Shown here one piece after another: positions 49,685 to 60,767 of a DNA stretch of 64,000 nt. A program made the position numbers and the translations under genes. The notes beneath the pieces are model-generated. The model had not been told where the DNA came from and made no database searches. It saw nothing but the letters and a program-made list of their open reading frames with translations. Origin of the DNA: Combretum micranthum (lineage: Eukaryota; Streptophyta; Magnoliopsida; Myrtales; Combretaceae); the NCBI GenBank assembly GCA_024138025.1, contig JAMXBD010000364.1, positions 806,001 to 870,000 of the forward strand. The letters run 5' to 3'. Numbering within the stretch: the first letter of the stretch is position 1; each line of letters starts with the position of its first letter.

Positions 49685-52600
49685 TGTCACGCCCCGAAGG
49701 GTACCTAAACGTGGCAGTCCACCATATACGGCATTAAAACTTAAGAATGACTTCCAAAGTCACGCGAAAGTTTTCAACACCATATGTAAGGCGTCTATCA
49801 CAACAATAGGAGACACCGGTGGGATGTGTAGCTTGAGATAGTAAATATAGCAATACAAGAATCTAAATGAACATCAAATTTATCATTAATAGAATATAAT
49901 CTTTACATCATCTTAGGGTTTTTTCCCTTATAATTCGCCAAACAATCATAATAACAACGTAATCTTTCTCACAACCAAATAATACTAACACCAAAAGATA
50001 TTAAAGGATAATTAACCTATGATCTTCAAAAGATTTCCATAAGCTTTACCAGGACATCATCCCACTTGAGTATATGAAGTCATTGGGCATAAAAGATATT
50101 GTCCTGTTATAATAAAGGTCTATCGAAGTATAAGCATAACTAGCTTAGTGAGAATATTCCTGAATCAACGTACTTGTATAAATAATTTCAAACAAGTTAA
50201 TAAAAAGCATGTGAATGCATCAAACACGTGATCAAACAATACATATGATCTACCGGAAATCATATGTTTGAATGGATTTACCCCTCCATTCAGAGTTAGG
50301 TGTTCCAGGCTCTTTAAAACCCAACTTAAAATCTAACTTATGTAGTTTATTTTAGGCTCCTACTAGCCCATCAAATAGTTCTTTCAGGCTCCTATCGCCC
50401 ATCTCAAAATAGTTCTTTTAGGCACCTATCGCCCATTTTACAGATTTCTAACTACTACACACCCAGCTACTAAGCTCTTGTCCCATTGAGATTAGCAGCT
50501 CATGCAATGAAATTAACTACATGATATGCATGAATCAATTAATATAATTCATAGTATATGTTTAAAGTAATTTAAAGGTGATCACAGAATTTTGCACACA
50601 CTCCAACAGAATAATAGCAAAACATAAGTTAATTAACAACGATTCATGCCTCGGTATGCTTAACATTCTTTCAACCAATATTATCATACATAATTCATTT
50701 CATCTTTTCCTACTTCTAGTGCTTCTAGCTACAAGCACAACCAAGTACGAGAAAGGTAGGAAATAAACTCACTTGGCCATGAGGATCTATCTTTCTTACG
50801 GATGAGTTGATCGATAAATCAACTAATCAAAATAATCCTTTGGGTATGAATACTCCTCCTCAGGTTCACCTAATCAAGAAGAATACCCATAATGAGTATT
50901 TCTTGTTGATTCTATGGTACTTATCAAAAACTATGTCATAAAATCGTTAAAATTCGTATAGAAGGTAATTCCGGCTCAAAATGGCCATAGCTTGGTCATT
51001 TTAACTCCGAATTGTGCTTATAATATATCGTTTTCTACCTACTCGAAAAGATCTATCCATTTCTAAGGTTTTTTTATAAAAAGCTATTTGGGTTGCAAAC
51101 TAACACGGTACAAAATAGTTACGAATTTATAGTTTTCAAAATATGGTTTTTCCAAACTTTTACTTTACTCAAAATTTCTTAAGAAAAATATATGGATATA
51201 TATGTATATAGTGGAAAAATCCTTTGGACATATATTTATACTCATATGTATGCATGATTTTGATAGTGTTGTCTCAATATCGATATCTTGTAAACGATTT
51301 GTCTTTAATGGTTTAAATGATAAACCTTTTTGAGAATTTCTCCTTTTTGAATTGTTAGAAGGAAAAAAAAAATATATTTGAGTCGTTATGAGCAAATATT
51401 TTTCTATTATAATTCCATTTTCTTACTTTAAAAGTAAATTTTATTTCAAAAATTTGGTTCTTTTAGTTACCGACTAACTTTATTTCTAGTGATTAGAAAT
51501 GAGCTTTTCAAAATATTCCTTAAGTTTCAAATATTTGAAGTTGTGTTAAATATATGTTTTCTTTTTATTTTTATATTATTTCCCTTATTTAGAAAATAGA
51601 TATACCTTTAAAACTTTATTTTCTTGACAAATTTTATTTTTCTAAGTTGGTTTTCCAAAATAGTGAGTTAATTTTATCTTGGTTTGAAAAACTTATTTTA
51701 TTCTTAATGTTAGTTAAATAGTAAAATAATTTTCTTAGACAAGTTCATAAGAAAAGCTTTCTTAATAAAGATTTGTTAACTTTAGAACTTAGTAGACTTC
51801 ATTTTAATTTTTGAGAAGAGAATAATAATACAAAATTTAAGTTTTGAAGGAACTTTTCTTAGCATGTGATTCTCAAAGTCTATAATGAACCTATTTAAGT
51901 CTTATAAAATATAAGATATTGCTAAAAATTCTTTCTTTATTTAGTTTGGTTTATAAAAGAAAAGAATTCCTTTTATTATTTTGAAGAAATCTATATTATT
52001 ACTTCTTCTAGAAATTATGACTAGCTTATCCTTTGGAAAAACAAAACTTAGATCGTTTGAGAAAATTCCTTTTGTTAAGAAATCTAGTTTGCTTTTGAAA
52101 GAACCGATTTTTATTTTGTTTTATTTTTATTTAAGACAACAACATTCTTAATCATGCATGAATATGATTATGTAGCAATGTAAAAGTAAAGATAAAACAT
52201 AGTAAGATAGAAAGAAATACTTGTAAGTAAATAAACATAAATAAATAATCAAGCATTGGGAACCTTAGCTTCATCAAGGTATCCCGATCATGTATTGGAA
52301 GCCTTAGCTTCATCAAGGCAACCCGGGACTAAGAATGGACTAGTCCCAAAAGAAATTTGTTTTGACTTGATATGGACAAGTCTAAGACTAGAAGGACTAG
52401 TCTTAGTAAATTGCATAAAACAAGTTATTAAATAAATTGCAAGACTTGGAAATAAATAAATAACAAATGAGCTTATATGCTCTAAATATATATATATATA
52501 TAGTATACATAATATTATATAAGTTAGATTAGAGCAAAAATAACAACAATAAAAACAACAACATAATAACATAATATAAAATAGGAACATGAACGAAAAC

Positions 52601-53791
52601 AAAGCATGAACATATTATTACTTCTTTAACTCATATGAGCCTACGAAGCATACACTAAGCTCATGCTAAGTTGTATGAACATGATGAAGAAATTTAAGTA
52701 GGATTTTACCTAAGGTTTAATGGAAGGTTTTGAAAGAGATGAATGGGTTTTGTTGTTTGATATTTTTCTTGAATAGTAGAAATGGATAGAGAGTATTTTG
52801 TGAGAGATTTGTTGGAGAGAGGTTTTGAGAGAGTATTTTGGTAGAGTTTTGTTATGTAAAATGAGTGTGTGAAAGAATGAAGGGGAAGGGGGTATATATA
52901 GAATTTTTGGAGTGAATTTTGGATGTAATAAAATAAATTGAAAAGAAAATAATATAGAGAAGCAAGGGGAGAGGGCCGGCACCTATTGAGAGAGAAAGAG
53001 AGGGTATTTTTATTTGTTTTGATTTTTGATAAATGAAAGATGTAATGTGTAAGGTAGATGTGAAATAAAGTTGTATTGGAAAAGTAAAAAGTAAGAAAAT
53101 AGGTATGTAGGTAGTAAGAAATAGGTGTAAGAAAAAGTAGAGATAGTGAAATAGTAATGAATAGTAGGAATAGTATTATGAATAGTAGACTAGACATATA
53201 AAATACCGATAGTAATAAAAATACGCGTAAACGAGCTATATCTGTTATTTTTAGTTACCGAAAAATTTTAAAACTGATATTTTGAAATCCTTGTTTAATT
53301 ACGAGTCTTTTGGTGTTATCAGAACATTTTTAATATTCCGAGCTTCGAGACACGCTTTTCGAGAACTGATCCCGTTTGAGTCCGAAGAACACTTGAAATT
53401 CGCGAATCCAATATTTTTATGTTACTTTATATTATTACGAACTATTTTAAGCCATTAACTTAATTTCATTTTCTAGGGTTTGAGAATGCGGGATTGCCGG
53501 AGTTGAAATTGCTTGATTGTCTTGGTCTTTGTTGACTTTTGAACTCCGGTTTGACTAGGGTTAGGGTTTAGTCCATCTTTGCCATTTTAACTCAGGGATC
53601 GGATAGGCAGATCTTTTCATGTTCGGATTTTCGAATCGATTGATTATTGAACTTTCCATTTTTTGTTTTTGAAAATTCTCTTATGAAATTCCGTGATCGA
53701 AATTGTTCAAGGTTCGGTTTCAACTTGGGTGAGACTTTAGGGTTTCGATTTGGTATTCCAAAACCATTATTGAAAAATTCGAGGGCTTACA
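49685..53791 (-). mobile_element. Solo LTR H of the TGTAAACCCC family (4.11 kb)
   Basis: The plus strand starts TGTCACGCCCCGAAGG and ends TCGAGGGCTTACA, with perfect duplications CATAT (49680-49684, 53792-53796). Minus-strand landmarks: extra 5' segment of about 200 bp, GGCCGGC (52974-52980), TATA-like (52891-52903), donor CCTTAG/GTAAAA (52709), GACTAGTC block with a 45-bp local duplication (about 52250-52330), hairpin near 50970-51010, acceptor (50870), second donor (50772), and a repeat of ggctcctatcgcccat type (about 50350-50440). Confidence 0.9.
50773..50869 (-). other. Predicted LTR exon 2 (copy H), 97 nt
   Basis: Reads G-E-P-E-E-E-Y-S-Y-P-K-D-Y-F-D then TAG. An in-frame TGA lies just upstream of the acceptor. 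ATGGCC is at 50778-50780 (minus strand), then the donor GTGAGTT. Confidence 0.6.
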
Positions 53792-53796
53792 CATAT

Positions 53797-54054
53797 AAAT
53801 ATATGTAACTTTGTGGTAATAGAATAATAATAAAAAAAATAGATTGAGTAAGAAAGACATAACAAATGGACACCAACAATCCTAGCTACTATGCATATGA
53901 TGCAGACTAAACTAACTAGAACTGGTACTCGATGTTGTCTAGGTGGCCAGGGTAGAATTGTAGAAGGCGGTGAGGGATAGTATCCATAAGTAGAGGATGC
54001 ATACTATTAACATGGTGGTGTAGAAGCAAATTGGGATGAACCCAGACTAGGTGG
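53797..54054. other. Short non-coding stretch
   Basis: Separates LTR H from the second hAT-like element. Nothing recognisable. Confidence 0.6.
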
Positions 54055-54301
54055 TAGGGCTGTGCAAAAAAATCGAATGTTTAGGATACCTAAGTCGAAA
54101 TCGGAAAAACAATCCGAAAAAAGAGTTAACCGGTCCATCATTTTTGGTTTAGGATTTACATTGTTGATTTTTCAGGTTTTCGGTTATGGTTTCAGTTTAT
54201 ATAATTAGAAACCAATGGTTTTGGTTAACTGATCTGTATTTATAAATATATATAATTTATAATATACTTATATAATTATTTTTTAAAAAAGTATATATAA
54301 G

Positions 54302-54304
<3 letters not shown>

Positions 54305-54336
<32 letters not shown>
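54305..54336 (+). repeat. (AC)16 microsatellite
   Basis: Sixteen perfect AC units inside the second hAT-like element. Confidence 0.95.
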
Positions 54337-54340
<4 letters not shown>

Positions 54341-54583
54341 TAGCTGGATGTTGAAACGTGAAACCCTAGTTCTAGTAGAATATAAGAAAATGCTCACAAG
54401 AAAGTGTTCAACTTTAAGTTATTATACTATTGTAATTCTAAACATGTGTTGATTAGAATAATCATGTTTTAATTTGATAATAGTTCTACTCTTGAAGATC
54501 TTTTTGTTATTTTATGTTTGATAATGTTATCCATATGAATTATGTTGAAACAAATTGTTAAGATAAGAAGAAACAAATACATG

Positions 54584-57500
54584 TGTCATGCCCTAAAGGG
54601 TACCCTAAACGTAATAGTCTGCCGTATGTTAAATGAGACTTAAGAATCACTACCACAGTTATTCAAAAGTCTTGTATTAGAATGCAAGGCATCCCCTTAT
54701 GACAATAGAATACATATGCAATTGGAGATAGATAGTTCAATTTAATAGGATAAGTATAAAAACATAAACCACAGATATCTCAGGATCAGTTATAAAATAT
54801 TAAGGGGCATTCCTCTGCTAAACAAAAGTCTAGGTATTATCTTTTAAGTAAAACCCAATTGTTTAAGGTTTACTATGAAAAGCTATATAGAACTAATCAT
54901 AAACTTCTAATGGGAAACACTCCTAACATCGCATTACTTGATTTGGCTAAGTCCGGGGATACAGCCACATGTACGGGAACTGCATCAAAAAGAAACTATG
55001 GGGGTATAAGCTACGCTAGCTTAGTGAGTTTCATTTCCAAATTAAATACTTCATCACACAATAGGGCAAACAAATTATATTATCAATCATATGGAATGCA
55101 CAAGCACATGAACATACAATACATAAGACTTTCCAGGAGTCCTATGTTGAATGGATTTACGCCCTCCATTCGGGGTTAGGTGTTTTAGGCCCATACGACC
55201 AAAGATTTCAATTTTTCTCATTTATATAGTGGTTGATTCAGGTGCCCACCCACTCACTAATTTTGTAGTTAATACAAGTACCTACACCACTTTCATTTTA
55301 ATTCAGGCCATTCATGCCAACATTGGAGTTTATAGGCCCACTCATTGCTCAGCTATTATGCCTTCTTCCCACAAAAGTATAATAACCAATGCAATGTGAC
55401 TCAACATATGATATGCATAGTCAATTTAATTATAAGATCATGACATATTATTTAAGCGGATTATAGGCGATCATAGATATTACAAACACATCAATTCTAT
55501 GCTACATCATACAAATATTCATAGCACTTCCCATCTTGATATTCTTATCATCAATTCAACCAAATAGAATTCACATGCATATCCCAATTTTATCTTGTCC
55601 TAATTCTAATGCCATTATCATTATAAGCACAATCAGGAGCATATAATTTAAAGATAGTGAACTCACTCGGCCATGGACATCGGTCTCTAATGGTAGTGAT
55701 CTAGAAACAAGAATTTTCCCCTGATTCATAATCACCTAAATGAAAGAAATACCTACATGAGTATTTCATATCATAAGTAATTCCAAATTATTAAATAAAA
55801 CTCTTGAATTCGTAATTTCCGTGATAGATGGAAATTCCAACTTAAAACGGGCATAACTTGGTCATTTTAACTCGGAATTTCGCAAATAAGCTATCGATTT
55901 CTATCTACTTTACAAGATCTACCTATTTATGATATTTTTCTTAAGTTTTGAAAATTTTTAGGTCTCAGAATGCTCGGATCAGATCTGATCAGTAGCTAAA
56001 ACTTGCATTTCCGAAATTGTTTTGTGAAATTTACATTATTTCTACCAAGTATATTATATATACATGCAATATCTACAAGTTATTATCATGAATAACATGA
56101 TATGAGCTATCTACATGTAAATTCTTAATGATTTTTTATTTGAAAGAATCTTTGGACAACTTTTACTTTCTTATAGGTTTATACTTTGATAAAACACATT
56201 TATTCTTAGGAAAATCAAGTCTTTATTATATCTAGTCCCTAAGGCTTTTATATTTCTATTAAAATCCTCATTTTGATATTTGGAAGTAGGTGTTTAAATG
56301 GAAATCATTTTTAGATCCGAATTTTGGAAAATTGTTTTTGAGATGATTTCTTATGAAAAACTCATTTAATATTTCTAAAATTAAGTTCTAATCAAACCTA
56401 CTCCCTAAGGCTTTCATCTCTTTAATAAAACTCTTGTTTTAGGGTTGGAAAATAGGCGTTTTCTTGGTATTTCACTCTAGTTACGAATTTCAACATTTTT
56501 ATTGGTGTTGAAACATAAACTTAACTTAACTTTTGTAACCCTTTTCTTGTTTTGAAAATTTCTCTTAGTAAAACTAAGCTCATCTTATAAAAATCACTCC
56601 TTTATGATACTTATCACCTAAGCCCTTCATTTTACATGTAAGATCTTCATTTTGGAGTTGGAGAATAGGCTTTCTAAATGATTGTTTCTCAAGATCCGAG
56701 TTTTAAAAATCACGTTTTGATAGAAACAAAATGGATCTTACGTTTTGGCAACACCTTCATCAAGACTATCCTATTACAAATCCTTTATGTATGTAAAACA
56801 AGTAACTATGGCATCCAAAGTACTCTAAACAAATAGATCTAATATACTACTCATGTTATGGATATCAATGCAAAAATAACAATATGTAGATGAGAGTAAT
56901 AATGAAAATATATGCACAAAATTTCCATAGGAACAATATATAATAATAATATAGCAAAATACTAGTATATAAACTTTAATAACAAGATCAATACATTGTG
57001 ATGGTAAGGATATCATGTTTTAGTATTTCCACATCCCTAGCATAGGATTTTTGGTGGAACCACACATGTATGATCTTATCATTACATGTTTTTATTGTAG
57101 TAGGGTCAATATCTATTACCTATTTAGTGTTTGGAGAAGGAAACTTGAAGAAAAAAAATTTTGTGTGTGTATGTTGAGGAAGGAAGCTCATGGCAAACAA
57201 GAGGAAAGGAGGAGAGAAAAAGACTTTACAAAAGTTGATTTTTTTGAGAAATAAAGAAAAGTGAAAAAGTAAAAGATGAAAGAGATGTTATATAGAAAAA
57301 GAAATTAAGATTTGTGTGAATAGTTAATTGAAAAAAAAATTAAACAAATGTGAGAAGGAGTGAGAGAGGGGGCGCTGGTTCTATACAAGAGAGGGAGAGA
57401 GAGAAGTTTAATTATTTTGTGTAATAAAATTCAAATTTAATAAGTAACTTGAAGTAATAAAATGTATTGAAAACGTAAATTTGTAAGAAAATGATGTAAA

Positions 57501-58005
57501 ATTGTAAGAACAGATTATAAAGATGTAAGAATAGAGTATGGGTAGTTATACTTGGTGAATAGCGTGAAATAAATAAAAAAGTTGATTAGACAGCTAAATT
57601 ACCTGTAGTAATGAAAATACGATAAAAGTGCTATAATTGTAATTTTTATAACTTGAAAAATTATTATAAATATATTTTTGAATTCCTTATTAAATTTTGG
57701 TTTTAACGAGTCTTATATATTAATTTTCTATTTCCGAGTCTCGAGGACGGGTTTTCGAGAATAGATCCTAATCGGGTCCAAAACGAATGAATTATTCCAA
57801 ATTCTGATCTTCGTATGTTTTGATAAATTATTTAGGGCTATATACTGGAGTTAATTCATTTCTATTGTTTTGGGGTTTTGTTCTTGGGATTGTCGGACAT
57901 AGGGTTTCCGGGTCCAACTGGTCCAGGGGTATTTTGCCAGGGTTTTAGTTTCCGGTTCCAATTTTCGAAACCGAATTCAGATTGCTAAGTGAACGAGGGC
58001 TTGCA
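54584..58005 (-). mobile_element. Solo LTR I of the TGTAAACCCC family (3.42 kb)
   Basis: The plus strand starts TGTCATGCCC and ends CGAGGGCTTGCA. Flanks are ACATG (54579-54583) and ACTTA (58006-58010). The uninterrupted hAT copy 1 indicates the original target was ACATA, so each side has one change. Minus-strand landmarks: TATA-like near 57286, donor AATAG/GTAATAG (57119), hairpin (about 55831-55872), acceptor (55736), 69-nt exon, second donor (55666). Confidence 0.9.
55667..55735 (-). other. Predicted LTR exon 2 (copy I), 69 nt
   Basis: Reads G-D-Y-E-S-G-E-N-S-C-F then TAG, shorter than the consensus, so the tail is altered here. ATGGCC at 55672-55674 (minus strand) and the donor GTGAGTT are intact. 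Confidence 0.5.
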
Positions 58006-58397
58006 ACTTATATGTTTGAAAAGTGAAATGGTGGTGCTTAATTGAGATTTTGTATTAAGCTCAACTATTCAAGGTTGATAAGACCACAAGAGCGAAGACT
58101 ATTATAATGATTAGATTGATGACACCGATATATGTTGACAATTCTTTCACATGTCTTACATTCTTAATTTATATTTTTTAATATAATTATAAAACAATTT
58201 CTAATATTTTTACAGACATATTGAAAAATGCAATTAATTGCCAAGTTCGCATAACCACTACGTTAAATGGTTAAAAACCGAAAACCGAAAAAATTAACCT
58301 AAAAAAAATTAACCGTTAAGGTGGTTAACAGTTCATAATGAATAGGCTAAGGATCGAGATATTAAAAAACCAATTATTGTGGTTAGATTTAAAAAAT

Positions 58398-58563
58398 TGG
58401 GCTCCTCACTGGGCTGCTTAAAGTATATGTGTATCTCATACCATGCTAGTAGCCAAACTTGTGGCTTAAGACCTCCTCCATAATAACTACATCACTCATA
58501 AGGTCCTAGCTAAGATATTAGCACATATGTCCTCCTCAACATTCTTTGCTTTCATCTATAATT

Positions 58564-58603
<40 letters not shown>

Positions 58604-58817
58604 CAAATGAACAATAATTTTATTTTAGCATGAATAAATAAATATAATATAACATCATAGAAATATTAATCAAGTATCCTTACATGCATGTGACACCTCT
58701 TATTCCCACTGATAAGTTTCTACCCCATTAATCCACTTTATGTGCGTGTACCAATAATTCTCTATAAGCTTAAGATTTTGAAATGTAGCATATAACACAG
58801 AAAAAAACAATTGTAAA
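58398..58817. other. Non-coding stretch, no gene seen
   Basis: Ordinary AT-rich DNA containing the poly-A run. Confidence 0.6.
58566..58599 (+). repeat. Poly-A run of 34 bases
   Basis: Uninterrupted A run in unassigned DNA. No reverse-transcriptase coding or target duplication was seen that would mark it as a retroposon tail. Confidence 0.95.
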
Positions 58818-59553
58818 GTGATAAGTCTTATTTACTCTATCATTTCCATGGGAATTTAGATTAATTTTGCTCTGATTTTAAGTAAATTCCCATAAAACTT
58901 ATGCTTTTAATGAAAATTATTGTTTTGTAGCTGCTTGAATCCAAAGAAGTAGAATTTAAGTGATCTTATCATATTTGAAGCAGAAACAACAAATAAAGTT
59001 AAAGAAGAACAAAATCGAGCCCTGCAAGAATCACTATCAAGGCCAAACAAAGAAAGAAAAACAAGAAAAAATGGTTTATCGTACCTTAACTTCGAGCCCT
59101 CAACATGACTCCCGACATTTGTTTAAGGAGATTGAGCATCGTTGTGCCAAAAAAGCTTCTGTCGAGCCTCGTATTCGACCCTCGACAATTATCTTTTGAA
59201 GATAATTTTTTGTCCATTTTTACCTCGAGCCTTAGCTATACGAGGCTTGACTACCTCAATTCTACCCTCGATAGGAGTGTTTTCAATGTTGAGTCTTATT
59301 TCTTCTTTCTGTGAGCACTCGACAACAGCTCCCATGTGACTCGCGACAATTAAGTACACGATTTAGATGCACGCATGAATAAAGAATTTGCTTTTTGTTA
59401 TACAGAATCTACCACATCAGTAATAAAATCTTCTTGATTTTCGTGCCATAAGACTATAAATAAACATGCAAAATCATACGATAGAATAATACTAATGTAG
59501 TACAGAGAAGAATTTCTGGAGCGAAAGAATTTTATTTCTTCTTGCTTTTGAGA
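58818..59553 (+). repeat. Possible U3/R of an old Ty3/gypsy (Tat/Athila-like) LTR, left part
   Basis: Begins near tgataagtcttatttac, a common start of such LTRs as I recall them. A block 59015-59350 is rich in cgagcc and cctcgac words. A TATA-like box (gactataaataaac, about 59450-59463) lies downstream, followed by a leader-like stretch. LTR J is inserted at 59554 and sequence continues at 63116. Family assignment is tentative; short frames here (58960-59339) are not convincing genes. Confidence 0.35.
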
Positions 59554-60129
59554 TGTCATGCCCCAAAGGGTACCCTAAACGGAGCAATCCTTTACATTCA
59601 ATATTAAAGCTCAAGCATGACAATCTTAGTCATTCCCAAAAGCTTCAATATTAAGTGTAAGTCATGCTCTCACAAATTTAGAGGATGAAACTTTGAAATA
59701 TAAAGCTTAGGAAGAGATACTAACAAATAAAGAATGGAAATCATAATATTCATTCATTCATAATAATTGTCTTACAAGTCTTAAGGGCATTCCCCCACCA
59801 AAATAACTATAGTCTATTACAAGAAATTTTCTATGAAGTCTACAATCTAAACTAATGCTAAACTTCATCTAAAAATTCCTTAACCAAAAAAGGAAATACC
59901 TGGCTGCAAGGTCCTTGTGGTCTCAACGACAAATAGCTAAACTGCAAAAGATATCTATAGGGGTATAAGCTAATAGGCTTAGTGAGAATTATTTCCATAA
60001 GTAAATACTTGAATACCAAAATTCAAACAAGATATTTAAGCATTCAAGTGAAATGCAACATACACTTGAGCAAATAAGGCATATAGTTTTTCAGGAACTA
60101 TATGTTGAATGGATTTATGCTATCCATTC

Positions 60130-60233
60130 GGGTTTGGTGATAAGTAATCTCAAAACAAGTAGTTTTAGTTAAGTTATGCTTGGGTTTGGTGATAAGTAAT
60201 CTCAAAACAAGTAGTTTTAGTTAAGTTATGCTT
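60130..60233 (+). repeat. 52-bp tandem duplication in LTR J
   Basis: gggtttggtgataagtaatc and the following 32 bases occur twice in a row, virtually identical, so the event is recent. Confidence 0.9.
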
Positions 60234-60669
60234 TCGATCATTACTGCCAAGCATATTAAGTCCACTTGGTTTGAGCCATGCTTTCGGATTACCGCCAAGC
60301 ATTGGTTTAATTCCATGTCGCCAAGCAATCGCTTTCGATCATAGCCACCAAGTGTTGCTTTCGACCGTGTTATTATCATTTTCATCTAAGGATAATAACC
60401 CCATACAATATGACTCACTTCGTGGTATGCATGAATCAATTTATTTAAGATATCATAGCATCATTATTATCAATTTTAAAGTGATCATAGAATTTCAAAC
60501 ATATTAAATTCTATACTAAGACAATAAATTATTTACAATTAATTCCCGACTCGATATTCTTAGTGTTCCTTCATATAACTTTATATACATATCATTTTGT
60601 CTTTCCTTAATTCTAATGCATCTATACTACAAGCACATTCAAGTGCACAATTTAAGAAAATAAACTCAC

Positions 60670-60767
60670 GTTGCCATGGCGATACTTCTTCTAAATGGAT
60701 GAGTCGATCGAACAATCCACTTGGTTAAAATAATCCTTAGGATATGGGTATTCTTTCTTGGGATCAC
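60670..60767 (-). other. Predicted LTR exon 2 (copy J), 98 nt
   Basis: Reads G-D-P-K-K-E-Y-P-Y-P-K-D-Y-F-N-Q and continues to a later stop. An in-frame TGA precedes the acceptor. ATGGCA is at 60675-60677 (minus strand), then the donor GTGAGTT. Confidence 0.55.

Larger units (their letters stand above)
54055..58397. mobile_element. hAT-like non-autonomous element, copy 2, split by LTR I
   Basis: The left end tagggctgtgcaaaaa with cgaatgtttaggataacc-like sequence matches the inverted right end of copy 1 (7134-7862). After LTR I the match resumes (58006 onward: tatatgtttgaaaa, gtggtggtgctt, gattgagattttgtatt) and runs to about 58397, where the last 40 bp or so are missing. Without LTR I it is about 0.9 kb. 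No transposase. It contains an (AC)16 microsatellite absent from copy 1. Confidence 0.75.

Noticed and set aside
52706..53197. 163-codon frame in LTR H, minus strand
   Set aside because: Low-complexity Ser/Leu/Phe/Tyr frame from a CT-rich promoter and leader; overlapping frames are equally open and it is not conserved in other copies.
58566..58599. Poly-A run as the tail of a LINE or SINE
   Set aside because: No RT, no pol III boxes and no flanking duplication found.
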